6,946 nucleotides of DNA from JBHHYR01 sp046757585. GTDB taxonomy: Bacteria > Desulfobacterota > Binatia > HRBIN30. Numbering within the stretch: position 1 is the first letter of the stretch; every line of letters starts with the position of its first letter. This document shows positions 1 to 6,068 of this stretch, one piece after another. Below the pieces are notes generated by a model. The model did no database searches and had not been told where the DNA came from. It worked only from the letters and a program-made list of their open reading frames with translations. Position numbers and translations under genes: made by a program. Location: contig JBHHYR010000209.1 in NCBI GenBank assembly GCA_046757585.1, forward strand, positions 1-6,946, given 5' to 3'.

Positions 1-26
1 TTCTCAGCGTCTCCGCAGTTGCAAAG
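1..26. repeat. Possible edge of a dispersed intergenic repeat
   Basis: Read on the minus strand, this short stretch downstream of the DoxX-like gene has alternating GCGGAGA/GCTGAGA-type purine words. These resemble the dispersed 'CGGAGA-CGCTGAGAA' intergenic repeats seen in many GC-rich environmental genomes. It is cut by the window edge and no second copy lies in the window, so the call rests on word similarity only. It could equally be ordinary intergenic DNA. Confidence 0.2.
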
Positions 27-42
27 TCTGTCGCATCTAAGC

Positions 43-435
43 TCAGAAAAGACTGATCCCGATCAGCGCCACCGCAAAGTACGCGGCGACCACCGCCGCC
101 CCAGCGTAGTCCTTCGCCAGACGTTGGCCGATGAGTAGGCACAGCAACGCAACACCGGCTACCATGACTCCAGCTGCTGCGACCCCGAACCCGCCGGCAG
201 CGAAGTCGCCCCACAAGAGGCCGAGCGCACACAATCCACCAGCCGCCCCTTCGATGCAGGTCAGGGCCCAGAAGAGTACCGGAACAGCAGCTGGCGGGAA
301 GGGGCTCGCCTTGAAGTGCTCGCGGAAGTAGTCGATGTTGCCCTGCCGATCGAACAGCTTGTCGAGGGCGGACTGCAGAAACACGATCGCGAAGAACGCG
401 GTGGCCAGGAAACGGGCGATTGCTGCAGGCTGCAT
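43..435 (-). CDS. DoxX-like small integral membrane protein
   Basis: The 130-residue product looks like a four-helix inner-membrane protein. Hydrophobic segments lie at about residues 7-23, 50-74, 80-103 and 110-129. The motif QSALDKLFDR (21-30) directly after the first helix is followed by a short polar loop (31-46). RLAKDYAGA (105-113), just before the last helix, fits the DoxX/DoxX-like group. Family members are linked to thiol/quinone redox or oxidative stress in some bacteria, but most have no known role, so no reaction is assigned. The ATG at 435 starts cleanly before the first helix, though no good Shine-Dalgarno precedes it. The gene lies 85 bp downstream of the AOR-family enzyme on the same strand and could be co-transcribed. 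The length is normal for the family and there is no sign of damage. Family call fairly likely; function unknown. Confidence 0.65.
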   Translation of the reverse strand: MQPAAIARFLATAFFAIVFLQSALDKLFDRQGNIDYFREHFKASPFPPAAVPVLFWALTCIEGAAGGLCALGLLWGDFAAGGFGVAAAGVMVAGVALLCLLIGQRLAKDYAGAAVVAAYFAVALIGISLF

Positions 436-455
436 CGGATCTAAGGAGTTCCGCT

Positions 456-489
456 CAGGCGCCTACCCGCACAATCGAGCCGGCGCCTG
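456..489. repeat. Inverted repeat between AOR and DoxX-like genes
   Basis: The arms CAGGCGCC (456-463) and GGCGCCTG (482-489) are perfect 8-bp inverted repeats separated by 18 nt. They lie in the 85-bp gap downstream of the AOR stop codon. In minus-strand mRNA they would form a GC-rich hairpin. No T-run follows on either strand, so it is not a standard intrinsic terminator. It could be a processing or mRNA-stability hairpin, or an attenuator that lowers expression of the DoxX-like gene. Confidence 0.4.
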
Positions 490-520
490 GCGTGCTCAAT
501 TCGCGCCCGCGCACCGCACA

Positions 521-2314
521 TCATGCCAGCCCCAGCTCAGCCAGCTTCTCCGGCGTCGGCCGTCCGGCGGGGTCCCAACCACGCTGCCGATAGTAGTCGT
601 CGAGCATCTCCTTCAGGGGCACGACGTGGCCCTTGGAAGCGCCCTCGGTCAGCGGTTCTTGCAGCATGCGTGGTGGCAGACTGTCATCTTCGCGTCCCAG
701 GCCCGCCTTGATGTTGAACAGGCGTTCGAGGTTCCAAATGCGTTCGCCGAGCCGTTGAATCTCACGCTCATCGATCTCCATCCCGAGCGCTTCGCCAACC
801 ATATTGCCCAGCACCTCCGGTCCCATGGCCATGGTCGAGAACAAGCAGATGCCGCTGGCATCGACGAAGCTCGTCGAGTTCTGCAGCACCATCATCCACA
901 TCGCCTTATCCTTCGGAGTGAACGGATCGAGTTTCACCGGATTGCCGAAGTGCTCGAGCGACACCGCGTAGCCGCGCAAGTGGCAGGCACCGCGATTCGA
1001 GGTGGCGTAGCCGAGGCCCATCCCGACCGAGCCGCGCGGATCATAGGCGGCAAACGCCTGCTTCTTGGAGCCGATGAACAGCTCCGGATGGCCGTACTTC
1101 TCGGCCACGCGGTAGCCCCCCTCGGCGAGCGCATCACCGAACCCCTTCCGGTAAGCCATCGCTTCAGTGAGATTGAGCAGCGCCTCGGCATCGCCGAACT
1201 TCAGGGGGAAGCCGATGTCTGCTTGCGGGATATAGCCACGCTGGGCCAGCTCCATGGCCGTGGCAATGGCGCAGCCAGCCTCGATCGTATCCATGCCCAG
1301 CTCATTGCAGAGGAAATTCGATTTGATGACGGCGGCGAGGTCGCCGACGCCACACGTCGTCCCGAGCCCGAAAATGGTCTCGTACTCCGGCCCTTCGCCG
1401 TGGCCGTCGAGCTTCCCGTGTCCGGTGATCTTGGTCACTCGCCCGCAATTGATCGTGCAGCTATGGCAGCCGCGGTTACGTGTCATGAAATCCTGGCGAA
1501 CGCGATCGCCGTTGACGTCGCTGGCATGCTCGAAGGTCCCTTTCTGGAAGTTGTAGGTAGGGAGGATGCCGACTGTATTCATATAGCCGACCGTGCCGGC
1601 GGTACCCAACGTGGTGAGGCCAGACGACACGGGCGAACGGGCAACCGCGTCGATTGCGGTACGGGCAGCGCGCAAGAAGCTCTGCGGGTTGAGCAGGCCC
1701 AGGCCCTTGGTTCCGTAAGCGGCGACGGCCTTGAGGTTTTTGGCGCCCATGACCGCCCCGACGCCGGACCGGCCCGCGGCGCGGCCTTTGTCGTTCATCA
1801 CACAGGCTACCCGCGCGCGGTTTTCGCCAGCCGGTCCGATGCTGGCCACGCGGGCATCGGGATGTGTTTCCTCGCGGATCAAGTCTTCGGTGTCATGAAC
1901 GAGCTTGCCCCACAGGTGCTTGGCGCTGCGGATCTCCACCCGGTCATCGTTAATCCAGAGGTAGACGGGCTCGCGCGCCGCCCCTTCCACCATGAGATGG
2001 TCATAGCCCGCGTAGCGTAGGGCGGGACCCCAGTAGCCGCCCGAGTTCGAGCAGGCGACAGCGCCCGTCAAGGGCGACTTCGTGACCACCATATAGCGCC
2101 CGCCGGTGGGCGCGAGGGTTCCGGTGAGGGGACCGGTCGCAAACAGCAGCGGGTTCGCAGGATCGAAGGCGTCGCCGCGGGGATCCATGCTATCCGCCAG
2201 CAGCTTCGTTGCCACGCCGCGGCCGCCGACGAACTGACGCGTCACCACCTCGGCGATCGGCTCCGTGGTGATCGTGCCGTTGCTCAAATTCACCCGTAGT
2301 AACGTCGCACCCAT
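521..2314 (-). CDS. Aldehyde:ferredoxin oxidoreductase family protein (tungsten/molybdenum bis-pterin enzyme)
   Basis: This 597-residue protein has the full length of the AOR family, whose members oxidise aldehydes to carboxylic acids with ferredoxin using a W (or Mo) bis-pterin centre plus one [4Fe-4S] cluster. The N-terminal AFOR domain covers about residues 1-205 (GGRG at 30-33; TGPLTGT at 60-66; the KSPLTG and SNSGG segments at 79-93). Cluster cysteines are C283-x2-C286-x3-C290 plus distal C490 inside DASGIC (485-490). The second pterin-type motif DTIEAG is at 342-347, GPEYE at 308-312, and RGACHLR (441-447) carries the conserved active-site-region His445. The ATG at 2314 is chosen because GGAGGAA lies 4 nt upstream and homology begins at GATLLRVN; the frame stays open to 2446 with unrelated residues. 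No ferredoxin, MoaD-like or electron-transfer gene adjoins, so the substrate is unknown; BamB-like or other subfamilies remain possible. All key residues look intact. Confidence 0.93.
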   Translation of the reverse strand: MGATLLRVNLSNGTITTEPIAEVVTRQFVGGRGVATKLLADSMDPRGDAFDPANPLLFATGPLTGTLAPTGGRYMVVTKSPLTGAVACSNSGGYWGPALRYAGYDHLMVEGAAREPVYLWINDDRVEIRSAKHLWGKLVHDTEDLIREETHPDARVASIGPAGENRARVACVMNDKGRAAGRSGVGAVMGAKNLKAVAAYGTKGLGLLNPQSFLRAARTAIDAVARSPVSSGLTTLGTAGTVGYMNTVGILPTYNFQKGTFEHASDVNGDRVRQDFMTRNRGCHSCTINCGRVTKITGHGKLDGHGEGPEYETIFGLGTTCGVGDLAAVIKSNFLCNELGMDTIEAGCAIATAMELAQRGYIPQADIGFPLKFGDAEALLNLTEAMAYRKGFGDALAEGGYRVAEKYGHPELFIGSKKQAFAAYDPRGSVGMGLGYATSNRGACHLRGYAVSLEHFGNPVKLDPFTPKDKAMWMMVLQNSTSFVDASGICLFSTMAMGPEVLGNMVGEALGMEIDEREIQRLGERIWNLERLFNIKAGLGREDDSLPPRMLQEPLTEGASKGHVVPLKEMLDDYYRQRGWDPAGRPTPEKLAELGLA

Positions 2315-2417
2315 CGGTTCCTCCGTCGGACTACCCACTTGAGATTGCAGATCAAAGCCTGCCGTTGAGGCCTGACCGGTGCAATCCACTGTCTTGAAAC
2401 CGCGATGTCTGACGTTT

Positions 2418-2446
2418 CGTTTATCACCCGGCGGGTGGATCGACAA
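2418..2446 (-). promoter_or_regulatory. Candidate weak promoter for the AOR gene with internal palindrome
   Basis: On the minus strand TTGTCG (2446-2441) is followed 17 nt later by TAAACG (2423-2418), a poor but correctly spaced sigma70-like pair. The spacer contains the inverted repeat CACCC-GGC-GGGTG (2425-2437), which would suit a regulator binding between the two boxes. The implied leader to the ATG at 2314 is about 100 nt. The -10 match is weak, so this is tentative. Confidence 0.25.
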
Positions 2447-2460
2447 GAATACTGACGCGA

Positions 2461-2550
2461 GGGGGGAGAGGACGGGAGGCGTGAGGCGTCAGGCGTGAGG
2501 GGAAAACCCCGTGGGGCGACGGACTGAAGGTGACGGGCGGCGGGGAGAGG
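2461..2550. repeat. G-rich intergenic tract with 7-bp tandem repeat
   Basis: Three adjacent 7-bp units AGGCGTG / AGGCGTC / AGGCGTG occupy 2477-2497. The next bases contain GGGGAAAACCCC (2499-2510), a 4-bp hairpin with an A4 loop. Flanking G-runs lie at 2461-2466, 2474-2476, 2513-2516, 2535-2537 and 2542-2545, so the plus strand is strongly purine-biased over about 90 bp. The tract lies between divergent genes and codes for nothing recognisable. It could be a decayed dispersed repeat or a G-quadruplex-prone spacer. Confidence 0.5.
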
Positions 2551-2588
2551 AACGATATGCCCTGGTGCGGCCATGGTGATCTTTTTTC

Positions 2589-2618
2589 TTGACAGGAAAC
2601 GCGTGGCTGATGTACGAT
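2589..2618 (+). promoter_or_regulatory. Strong sigma70-type promoter
   Basis: A perfect -35 box TTGACA (2589-2594) is followed after 18 nt by TACGAT (2613-2618), which matches four of six -10 consensus positions. A T-run (2582-2587) directly upstream could act as an UP-like element. Transcription would begin near 2625, giving a leader of about 30 nt before the ATG at 2655. This placement also argues against the upstream in-frame TTG at 2628 as the start codon. Confidence 0.75.
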
Positions 2619-2654
2619 TAAAGGAGTTTGGAACCGACGGGAGGGCCGAAGAGA

Positions 2655-3479
2655 ATGAAACTTCGCGATGTGTTTGTAGCTGTGGTAGCCGTGAGCGGAA
2701 TCGGGCTCTTGCTGAACGTGGCGCAGGCCAAGACCAAGTACCAGGCCAGTGTAATCGAGGAGTCGCCGAACAACACTGACTTCAAGCTTCTCAAGCCAGG
2801 TAAGATCCAGATCAAACCCAGCACCAAGTCCGGTGACGGGGGAATCGTGTTTAAGCTCCTGCTCACCAAGGTCGATTGCCCGAACGCCGGAGCTGGCAAC
2901 GACAAAGGGAAGGCGGGAAAATGTGGTGTCAAGGGCGCACCACCAGACGGCATCACCGACAACCACGTTCTCGATATCGGAGTCCGGGCGCTGGGCACCG
3001 AGCTCCCTGGTCCTGGGGTACAGGCCTCCGCGGCGGGGATTCTGTTCCGATATGAGAAGGGCAAAGCCCTTTTTCAGGCAACGGGAAAGAACAAGATTGG
3101 CGGCGCAGCCTTTGGCGCCCTGTCAAGTGCGGTCTTTAACCAGCCGCTGGGCATCGGCCTGTTGAAGTTACACACTGCGGGATCAAACCCTGCCGACTGC
3201 GCGGTGCCACCATTGTTGCCAGGGAACGGCTGCACCGACGGCGACGTCTACGCTTTTGCCGGCGTAATGGTGGGTAATGACGCGGGTACGACATGTGCGT
3301 CGAGTGCGGAGTGTGCCAAGACTGCGATCTGCCAAGCCGGAGTGTGCGTCACGGAAACCTGTACGGTAGACTCGGATTGTGACCAGGACGGTGGGGGTGC
3401 AGGCGGTACAGGGCAGTGCGGGTCCGGCGGTACGTGCTGTGACCCCAACATCGACACCACCTGCGCAGGACAGGTTTAG
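2655..3479 (+). CDS. Exported protein with Cys-repeat C-terminal tail, function unknown
   Basis: The 274-residue product starts with a clear signal peptide: MKLRD, a hydrophobic core (6-22), then AQA (23-25), with likely cleavage before Lys26. Residues 26-205 form a Gly/Lys-rich, probably beta-strand domain I do not recognise, with few cysteines (75, 90, 182, 193). The tail is Cys-rich with regular spacing: C214, C220, C226, C231, C236, C242, then after a Gly-rich linker C255, C261-C262 and C270. This resembles the small disulfide modules ('C-x5-C-x5-C-x4-C') common in secreted proteins of myxobacteria and Binatota-like genomes. The ATG at 2655 is preferred over the in-frame TTG at 2628: GGGAGGG (2639-2645) is well spaced, and the TTG would sit almost at the transcription start. 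The gene stands alone between its own promoter and terminator. Export is well supported; the role is unknown. Confidence 0.8.
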   Translation: MKLRDVFVAVVAVSGIGLLLNVAQAKTKYQASVIEESPNNTDFKLLKPGKIQIKPSTKSGDGGIVFKLLLTKVDCPNAGAGNDKGKAGKCGVKGAPPDGITDNHVLDIGVRALGTELPGPGVQASAAGILFRYEKGKALFQATGKNKIGGAAFGALSSAVFNQPLGIGLLKLHTAGSNPADCAVPPLLPGNGCTDGDVYAFAGVMVGNDAGTTCASSAECAKTAICQAGVCVTETCTVDSDCDQDGGGAGGTGQCGSGGTCCDPNIDTTCAGQV

Positions 3480-3503
3480 TTCGGGTTCATTGCAGACGAG
3501 ACG

Positions 3504-3541
3504 AAAGGAGGGCTCGGGGCACGCTCCGAGCCCTCCTTTTT
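3504..3541. terminator. Rho-independent terminator, probably bidirectional
   Basis: A perfect 14-bp stem (3504-3517 pairing with 3526-3539) closes an 8-nt loop. The core arms are GGAGGGCTCGG and CCGAGCCCTCC. Five Ts (3537-3541) follow on the plus strand, 25 nt after the stop of the exported-protein gene. On the minus strand the hairpin lies 10 bp beyond the stop of the HEAT-repeat gene with a shorter T-run, so it probably terminates both convergent units, more strongly on the plus strand. Confidence 0.93.
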
Positions 3542-3550
3542 CCTTGTCGC

Positions 3551-4723
3551 TTATCGTGGAAGCGGGTGTGGAAACGTTTCGCCGGTGTATTTCTCGACTG
3601 CCTGGCGAGCCCGTGCATTCCCCGCTTCGGCGAACCATTGCAGTGAGTTGTAAGCTGTCGCAGTGACGAACGGCTGCTTATCGCGCAAAGCCGCGATGAG
3701 CGCGGGGACAGCGCGCGGATCGGCAATCTTGCCCAAATCGTAGGCGGCCTGGTGACGAACGAGCACATTGGGATCGTGAAGGGCACGAACTAGCGGATCG
3801 ATGGCGATCGGGTCGGCGAGGTCGCCGAGCAAAAGGGCAGCTCGCAGACCGTGCTCACCGCCCAAGGCGCCCCGGCCTGCTGTCCGGATCATTTCTGACA
3901 ATTTGCTACTCTCTGACGTACCTTTCTTCACGTAGCCAAGCAGATATACCCGAGCCAGGACGCTCGCCTGGTAGTTCTTGGCCGCAAGGGCCATGTCGAT
4001 AAGTGCCTGGTGGCCGCCGGACGTATCCAACGCCTGCCGGCACGACTGCAGTACCTGCCTGCGCACATACTGATTAGAATCCTTGAGGAGCGACGACGCC
4101 AAAGGCGGCGCGTGTGGGTCACGCATCACGCAGAGCGCGTCCATGGCCCACATCCTAACATAGGGGTCTCGGCTGCTCGTCTCCTTGACCAACACGCCCG
4201 CTGCGGCCGGGTCGCCGATCAGGCCCAGGCTTGTCAGGCATTCGTAGCGTACCTGCGCATCGTCATCCTTGTGATACTGCGCCAGCAACGGCTGCACGGC
4301 GCGCCGGTCGCCGATCTGACCCAGCGCTTCCACCGCGTTCAGCCGCACGTTCCACCTCGCGTCATGTAGCGCAGCTAACAGGACATCCACCGCGTCCTTG
4401 CCGCCGATCTTACCCAACGCTTGCACGACCACGAGCCGGGCATCTTCATCCTCACGGGTGACCGCTCGGGAAAGCGCCGGGATTGCAGGATCCCCTAGGG
4501 CGACGAGCGCCGCAATGGCGGCATCATCGTCCTCGCCACCAGCAGCTCCCCGGAGAATGTTGGCAACCGCGTGACCGATCGCGTCGCTGTCGGCGCGCGC
4601 TTGCGGCGCAGGCGTCTGACCCGTCTTCGCGAGCCTAGCGGACTCACTTCCCGATCGCGACCGGCAGGCAGGAAGCACACTGATCGTAATCGCCAACGTG
4701 GTGCCAATCGTTACACTTCTCAT
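3551..4723 (-). CDS. HEAT-repeat lipoprotein
   Basis: The 390-residue product has a lipoprotein signal: a hydrophobic segment (about 4-19) ends in LPAC with Cys20 as the lipid-modified residue (Pro at -2 is slightly unusual). A low-complexity linker follows (21-60). The rest is an array of PBS-lyase-type HEAT repeats at about 66-90, 94-120, 124-150, 155-184, 187-214, 218-246, 290-316, 320-347 and 351-376, with the usual R/VR..A..ALG.IGD..AV..L..AL pattern; the stretch 250-288 is degenerate. Such alpha-solenoids bind proteins and are not known to be catalytic. The ATG at 4723 has GAGGT just upstream at short spacing; a TTG at 4738 in the same frame would add five residues. It follows the dockerin-like gene by 39 bp, so an operon is likely. 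The probable location is the periplasmic face of an envelope membrane. The partner is unknown. Confidence 0.85.
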   Translation of the reverse strand: MRSVTIGTTLAITISVLPACRSRSGSESARLAKTGQTPAPQARADSDAIGHAVANILRGAAGGEDDDAAIAALVALGDPAIPALSRAVTREDEDARLVVVQALGKIGGKDAVDVLLAALHDARWNVRLNAVEALGQIGDRRAVQPLLAQYHKDDDAQVRYECLTSLGLIGDPAAAGVLVKETSSRDPYVRMWAMDALCVMRDPHAPPLASSLLKDSNQYVRRQVLQSCRQALDTSGGHQALIDMALAAKNYQASVLARVYLLGYVKKGTSESSKLSEMIRTAGRGALGGEHGLRAALLLGDLADPIAIDPLVRALHDPNVLVRHQAAYDLGKIADPRAVPALIAALRDKQPFVTATAYNSLQWFAEAGNARARQAVEKYTGETFPHPLPR

Positions 4724-4762
4724 TACCTCAAGAAGCAAACTCCGAACACCCGTCGCCTCGGG

Positions 4763-5920
4763 CTACTGATCGCTAAAGACTCCAGCGTTGGCGCCGTCGC
4801 CTTTGATGATATCCGACCCTTCCTCCGAGGGAATCGAGAACGCAACCGCGCCAGGGCCGTCTTCCATCGTCCACTGCGAGCAGTCAAAATTCTCGCCGGT
4901 CTTGGTGAACCGCGGAACCTTATCGGGAGGTGCCGCCGGGGTGGACGCACAGTGGTTCGGCACTTGGGCGGTATTATCACCGGTGGTGTACAACTCTTCA
5001 TCGAGCGTGGCCGTCGAGAAGTCTGCACCGGCACAATCGCCTGGAAAATCGATCGTCACCACCCGTTGCATGCAGGTGAGTAGCATGGCGCCCGGACCGC
5101 TATCCACCTCGGGGTTTACGCCACCGCGGCGCGTGATCGGGTTGCCACTACCCACCCCCACTCCTTCGCAGGCATTGCTGCAACAAACGCTGCTGGACAT
5201 GTCAGGGCAGGCGTTGGTGCCGTCACGGATACAGGTCAGCCCTGGGGCCAGGCTATCGATCTCCGTGATCACATCCACGTTGCCGCCCCCGTCGCAGAAC
5301 AGCTGTCCCGTACAGGACTCAATCTGCGTGCAAAGGACCAGCCCCCCGAGGGCGACGTCGATTCGAATGATCGCCGGCGCGTTCGCCAGCGTGACTGTGG
5401 CGCGTCCGTTCGCGTCGGGAGGACCAGCGTCAAGAACCAGCGTACCCCCTGGTGAGCCCGCCTTGAGCGAAGGTACGAGTGAACTGAAGAAACCTGAACC
5501 GCTACCCAGTGAAAACGTCCTGGATCCCAGTGGTGGTTCAGCAGGCGTCGCAGTGGCAGCTGGCGTCGGTGTGGCAGGAAGCGGTGTAGGGGTAGGCGTC
5601 GCAACCTCGGGGCAGCCCATAGGCAAGGTGAGGATGTCGAAGACCACATTCGTCAGCTCGCCGGCAGTGACGAAGCCGTCGCCGTTCTTGTCGCCGTTCG
5701 CGCAGCCGTCGGGCATCGCGGTGCAGCCAGCAACCGCGCCGTCGCAGAAGATGATGAGCCCGATCATTTTGGTCAGGTCGCCCACCGTCGCCTGGGCATC
5801 GTCGTTACAATCGCCCAAGCAGGCGGCACAGGCGGGGCGCGCTGCCAGCACGAGCACCAGCAGGCAGCCGGTAATTCCGAATAGCGCTGCGGTCTCCCAA
5901 CTCAGAGGTTTGCTGGCCAT
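4763..5920 (-). CDS. Exported EF-hand/dockerin-like protein with Thr-Pro linker and Cys-rich domain
   Basis: The 385-residue product has a signal peptide (hydrophobic about 12-28, likely cleavage after ACA at 30-32). Two calcium-loop motifs follow. The first, at 37-48, has D37, N39, D41, T45 and D48 and is slightly degenerate. The second, at 77-88, has D77, N79, D81, T85 and E88 and is canonical. Each is followed by a helix, giving a dockerin-like pair. A Thr-Pro/Ala linker spans about 107-130. The C-terminal domain (about 132-385) is probably beta-rich and carries twelve cysteines (197, 203, 209, 230, 238, 246, 247, 251, 283, 296, 324, 347). I recall similar domains from Binatota-like genomes but know no function. 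The ATG at 5920 has GAGGGG upstream. The gene is probably co-transcribed with the HEAT lipoprotein. No cohesin is visible, so a cellulosome role is not supported; calcium-stabilised adhesion or scaffold is inference. Confidence 0.82.
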   Translation of the reverse strand: MASKPLSWETAALFGITGCLLVLVLAARPACAACLGDCNDDAQATVGDLTKMIGLIIFCDGAVAGCTAMPDGCANGDKNGDGFVTAGELTNVVFDILTLPMGCPEVATPTPTPLPATPTPAATATPAEPPLGSRTFSLGSGSGFFSSLVPSLKAGSPGGTLVLDAGPPDANGRATVTLANAPAIIRIDVALGGLVLCTQIESCTGQLFCDGGGNVDVITEIDSLAPGLTCIRDGTNACPDMSSSVCCSNACEGVGVGSGNPITRRGGVNPEVDSGPGAMLLTCMQRVVTIDFPGDCAGADFSTATLDEELYTTGDNTAQVPNHCASTPAAPPDKVPRFTKTGENFDCSQWTMEDGPGAVAFSIPSEEGSDIIKGDGANAGVFSDQ

Positions 5921-5925
5921 TTGAT

Positions 5926-5961
5926 CCCCTCACCCCAACCCTCTCCCGGAGGGAGAGGAGG
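5926..5961. repeat. Dispersed palindromic intergenic repeat (CCCTCACCCCAACCCTCTCCC type)
   Basis: The segment begins CCCTCACCCCAACC and ends in a hairpin whose arms are CCTCTCCC (5940-5947) and GGGAGAGG (5951-5958), with a 3-nt loop. This is the widespread REP-like repeat of many GC-rich bacterial genomes; its chance translation gives the tell-tale PLPPGEGWGEG string. Here it lies immediately upstream of the dockerin-like gene. Its GTGAGGGG arm is the only good Shine-Dalgarno sequence for the ATG at 5920, and the hairpin would sit in the 5' leader about 20 nt before that ATG. Confidence 0.75.
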
Positions 5962-5991
5962 AAAGACAAGTCCGAATGTTCGTTCGCTCCG

Positions 5992-6011
5992 TGTATCAAT
6001 CGCTTGATACA
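5992..6011. promoter_or_regulatory. Palindromic operator candidate TGTATCAA-N4-TTGATACA
   Basis: This is a perfect 8-bp inverted repeat with a 4-bp spacer, typical in size for a dimeric repressor site. It overlaps the -10 box and predicted start of the candidate minus-strand promoter, the classical repressor position. A related site, TTGTATCAAG at 6069-6078, is the exact reverse complement of CTTGATACAA at 6003-6012. No regulator gene is present in the window, so the binding protein is unknown. Confidence 0.5.
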
Positions 6012-6033
6012 ATGCTCGCTGGCTGTTTGTCAA
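6004..6033 (-). promoter_or_regulatory. Candidate sigma70 promoter for the dockerin-like/HEAT operon
   Basis: On the minus strand a perfect TTGACA (6033-6028) is followed after 18 nt by TATCAA (6009-6004), which matches four of six -10 positions. Transcription would start near 5997, giving a leader of about 75 nt that contains the dispersed repeat. The box pair lies in the 210-bp gap after the FG-GAP gene, so the two downstream genes can be expressed independently of it. Confidence 0.55.
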
Positions 6034-6068
6034 CGAAGAAAAACACCGCGATACCGGCATTGGAGGGC

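Larger units (their letters stand above)
2315..2654. other. 340-bp divergent intergenic region
   Basis: This gap separates the minus-strand AOR gene from the plus-strand exported-protein gene. It holds the AOR ribosome binding site (about 2319-2325), a possible weak AOR promoter with a short palindrome (2418-2446), a G-rich tract with a 7-bp tandem repeat and small hairpin (2461-2550), and a strong plus-strand promoter (2589-2618). Open frames that cross it lack ribosome binding sites and recognisable protein sequence, so no small gene is called. Confidence 0.7.

Noticed and set aside
35..444. ATCTAAG direct repeats flanking the DoxX-like gene (35-41 and 438-444)
   Set aside because: Seven bases are short enough to match by chance. 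There are no inverted ends or transposase, so no mobile element is supported.
335..2020. Long plus-strand open frame (561 codons) opposite the AOR gene
   Set aside because: It is antisense to a well-supported AOR gene with intact motifs. Its translation is rich in Arg, His and Ala without domain-like structure, as expected from GC-rich codon bias on the opposite strand.
2315..2446. N-terminal extension of the AOR frame by 44 residues
   Set aside because: The extension has no similarity to the AOR N-terminus, and GGAGGAA is ideally placed for the ATG at 2314.
2628..2654. TTG start nine codons upstream of the exported-protein ATG
   Set aside because: It lies at the predicted transcription start, AAGGAG is only one base away from it, and it would put charged residues ahead of a normal signal peptide.
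4763..5920. Cellulosome component on the strength of dockerin-like repeats
   Set aside because: The first calcium loop is degenerate, there is no glycoside hydrolase domain and no cohesin in the window. Many non-cellulosomal secreted proteins carry similar EF-hand pairs.
4788..5924. Long plus-strand open frame (378 codons) opposite the dockerin-like gene
   Set aside because: It mirrors the real gene. Its product is a low-complexity Ser/Pro/Val string without signal or motifs, while the minus strand shows a signal peptide, EF-hand loops and a linker.
6035..6060. Possible terminator of the FG-GAP gene (T-run on the minus strand near 6040)
   Set aside because: The sequence before the T-run forms only about three base pairs, too weak for an intrinsic terminator call.
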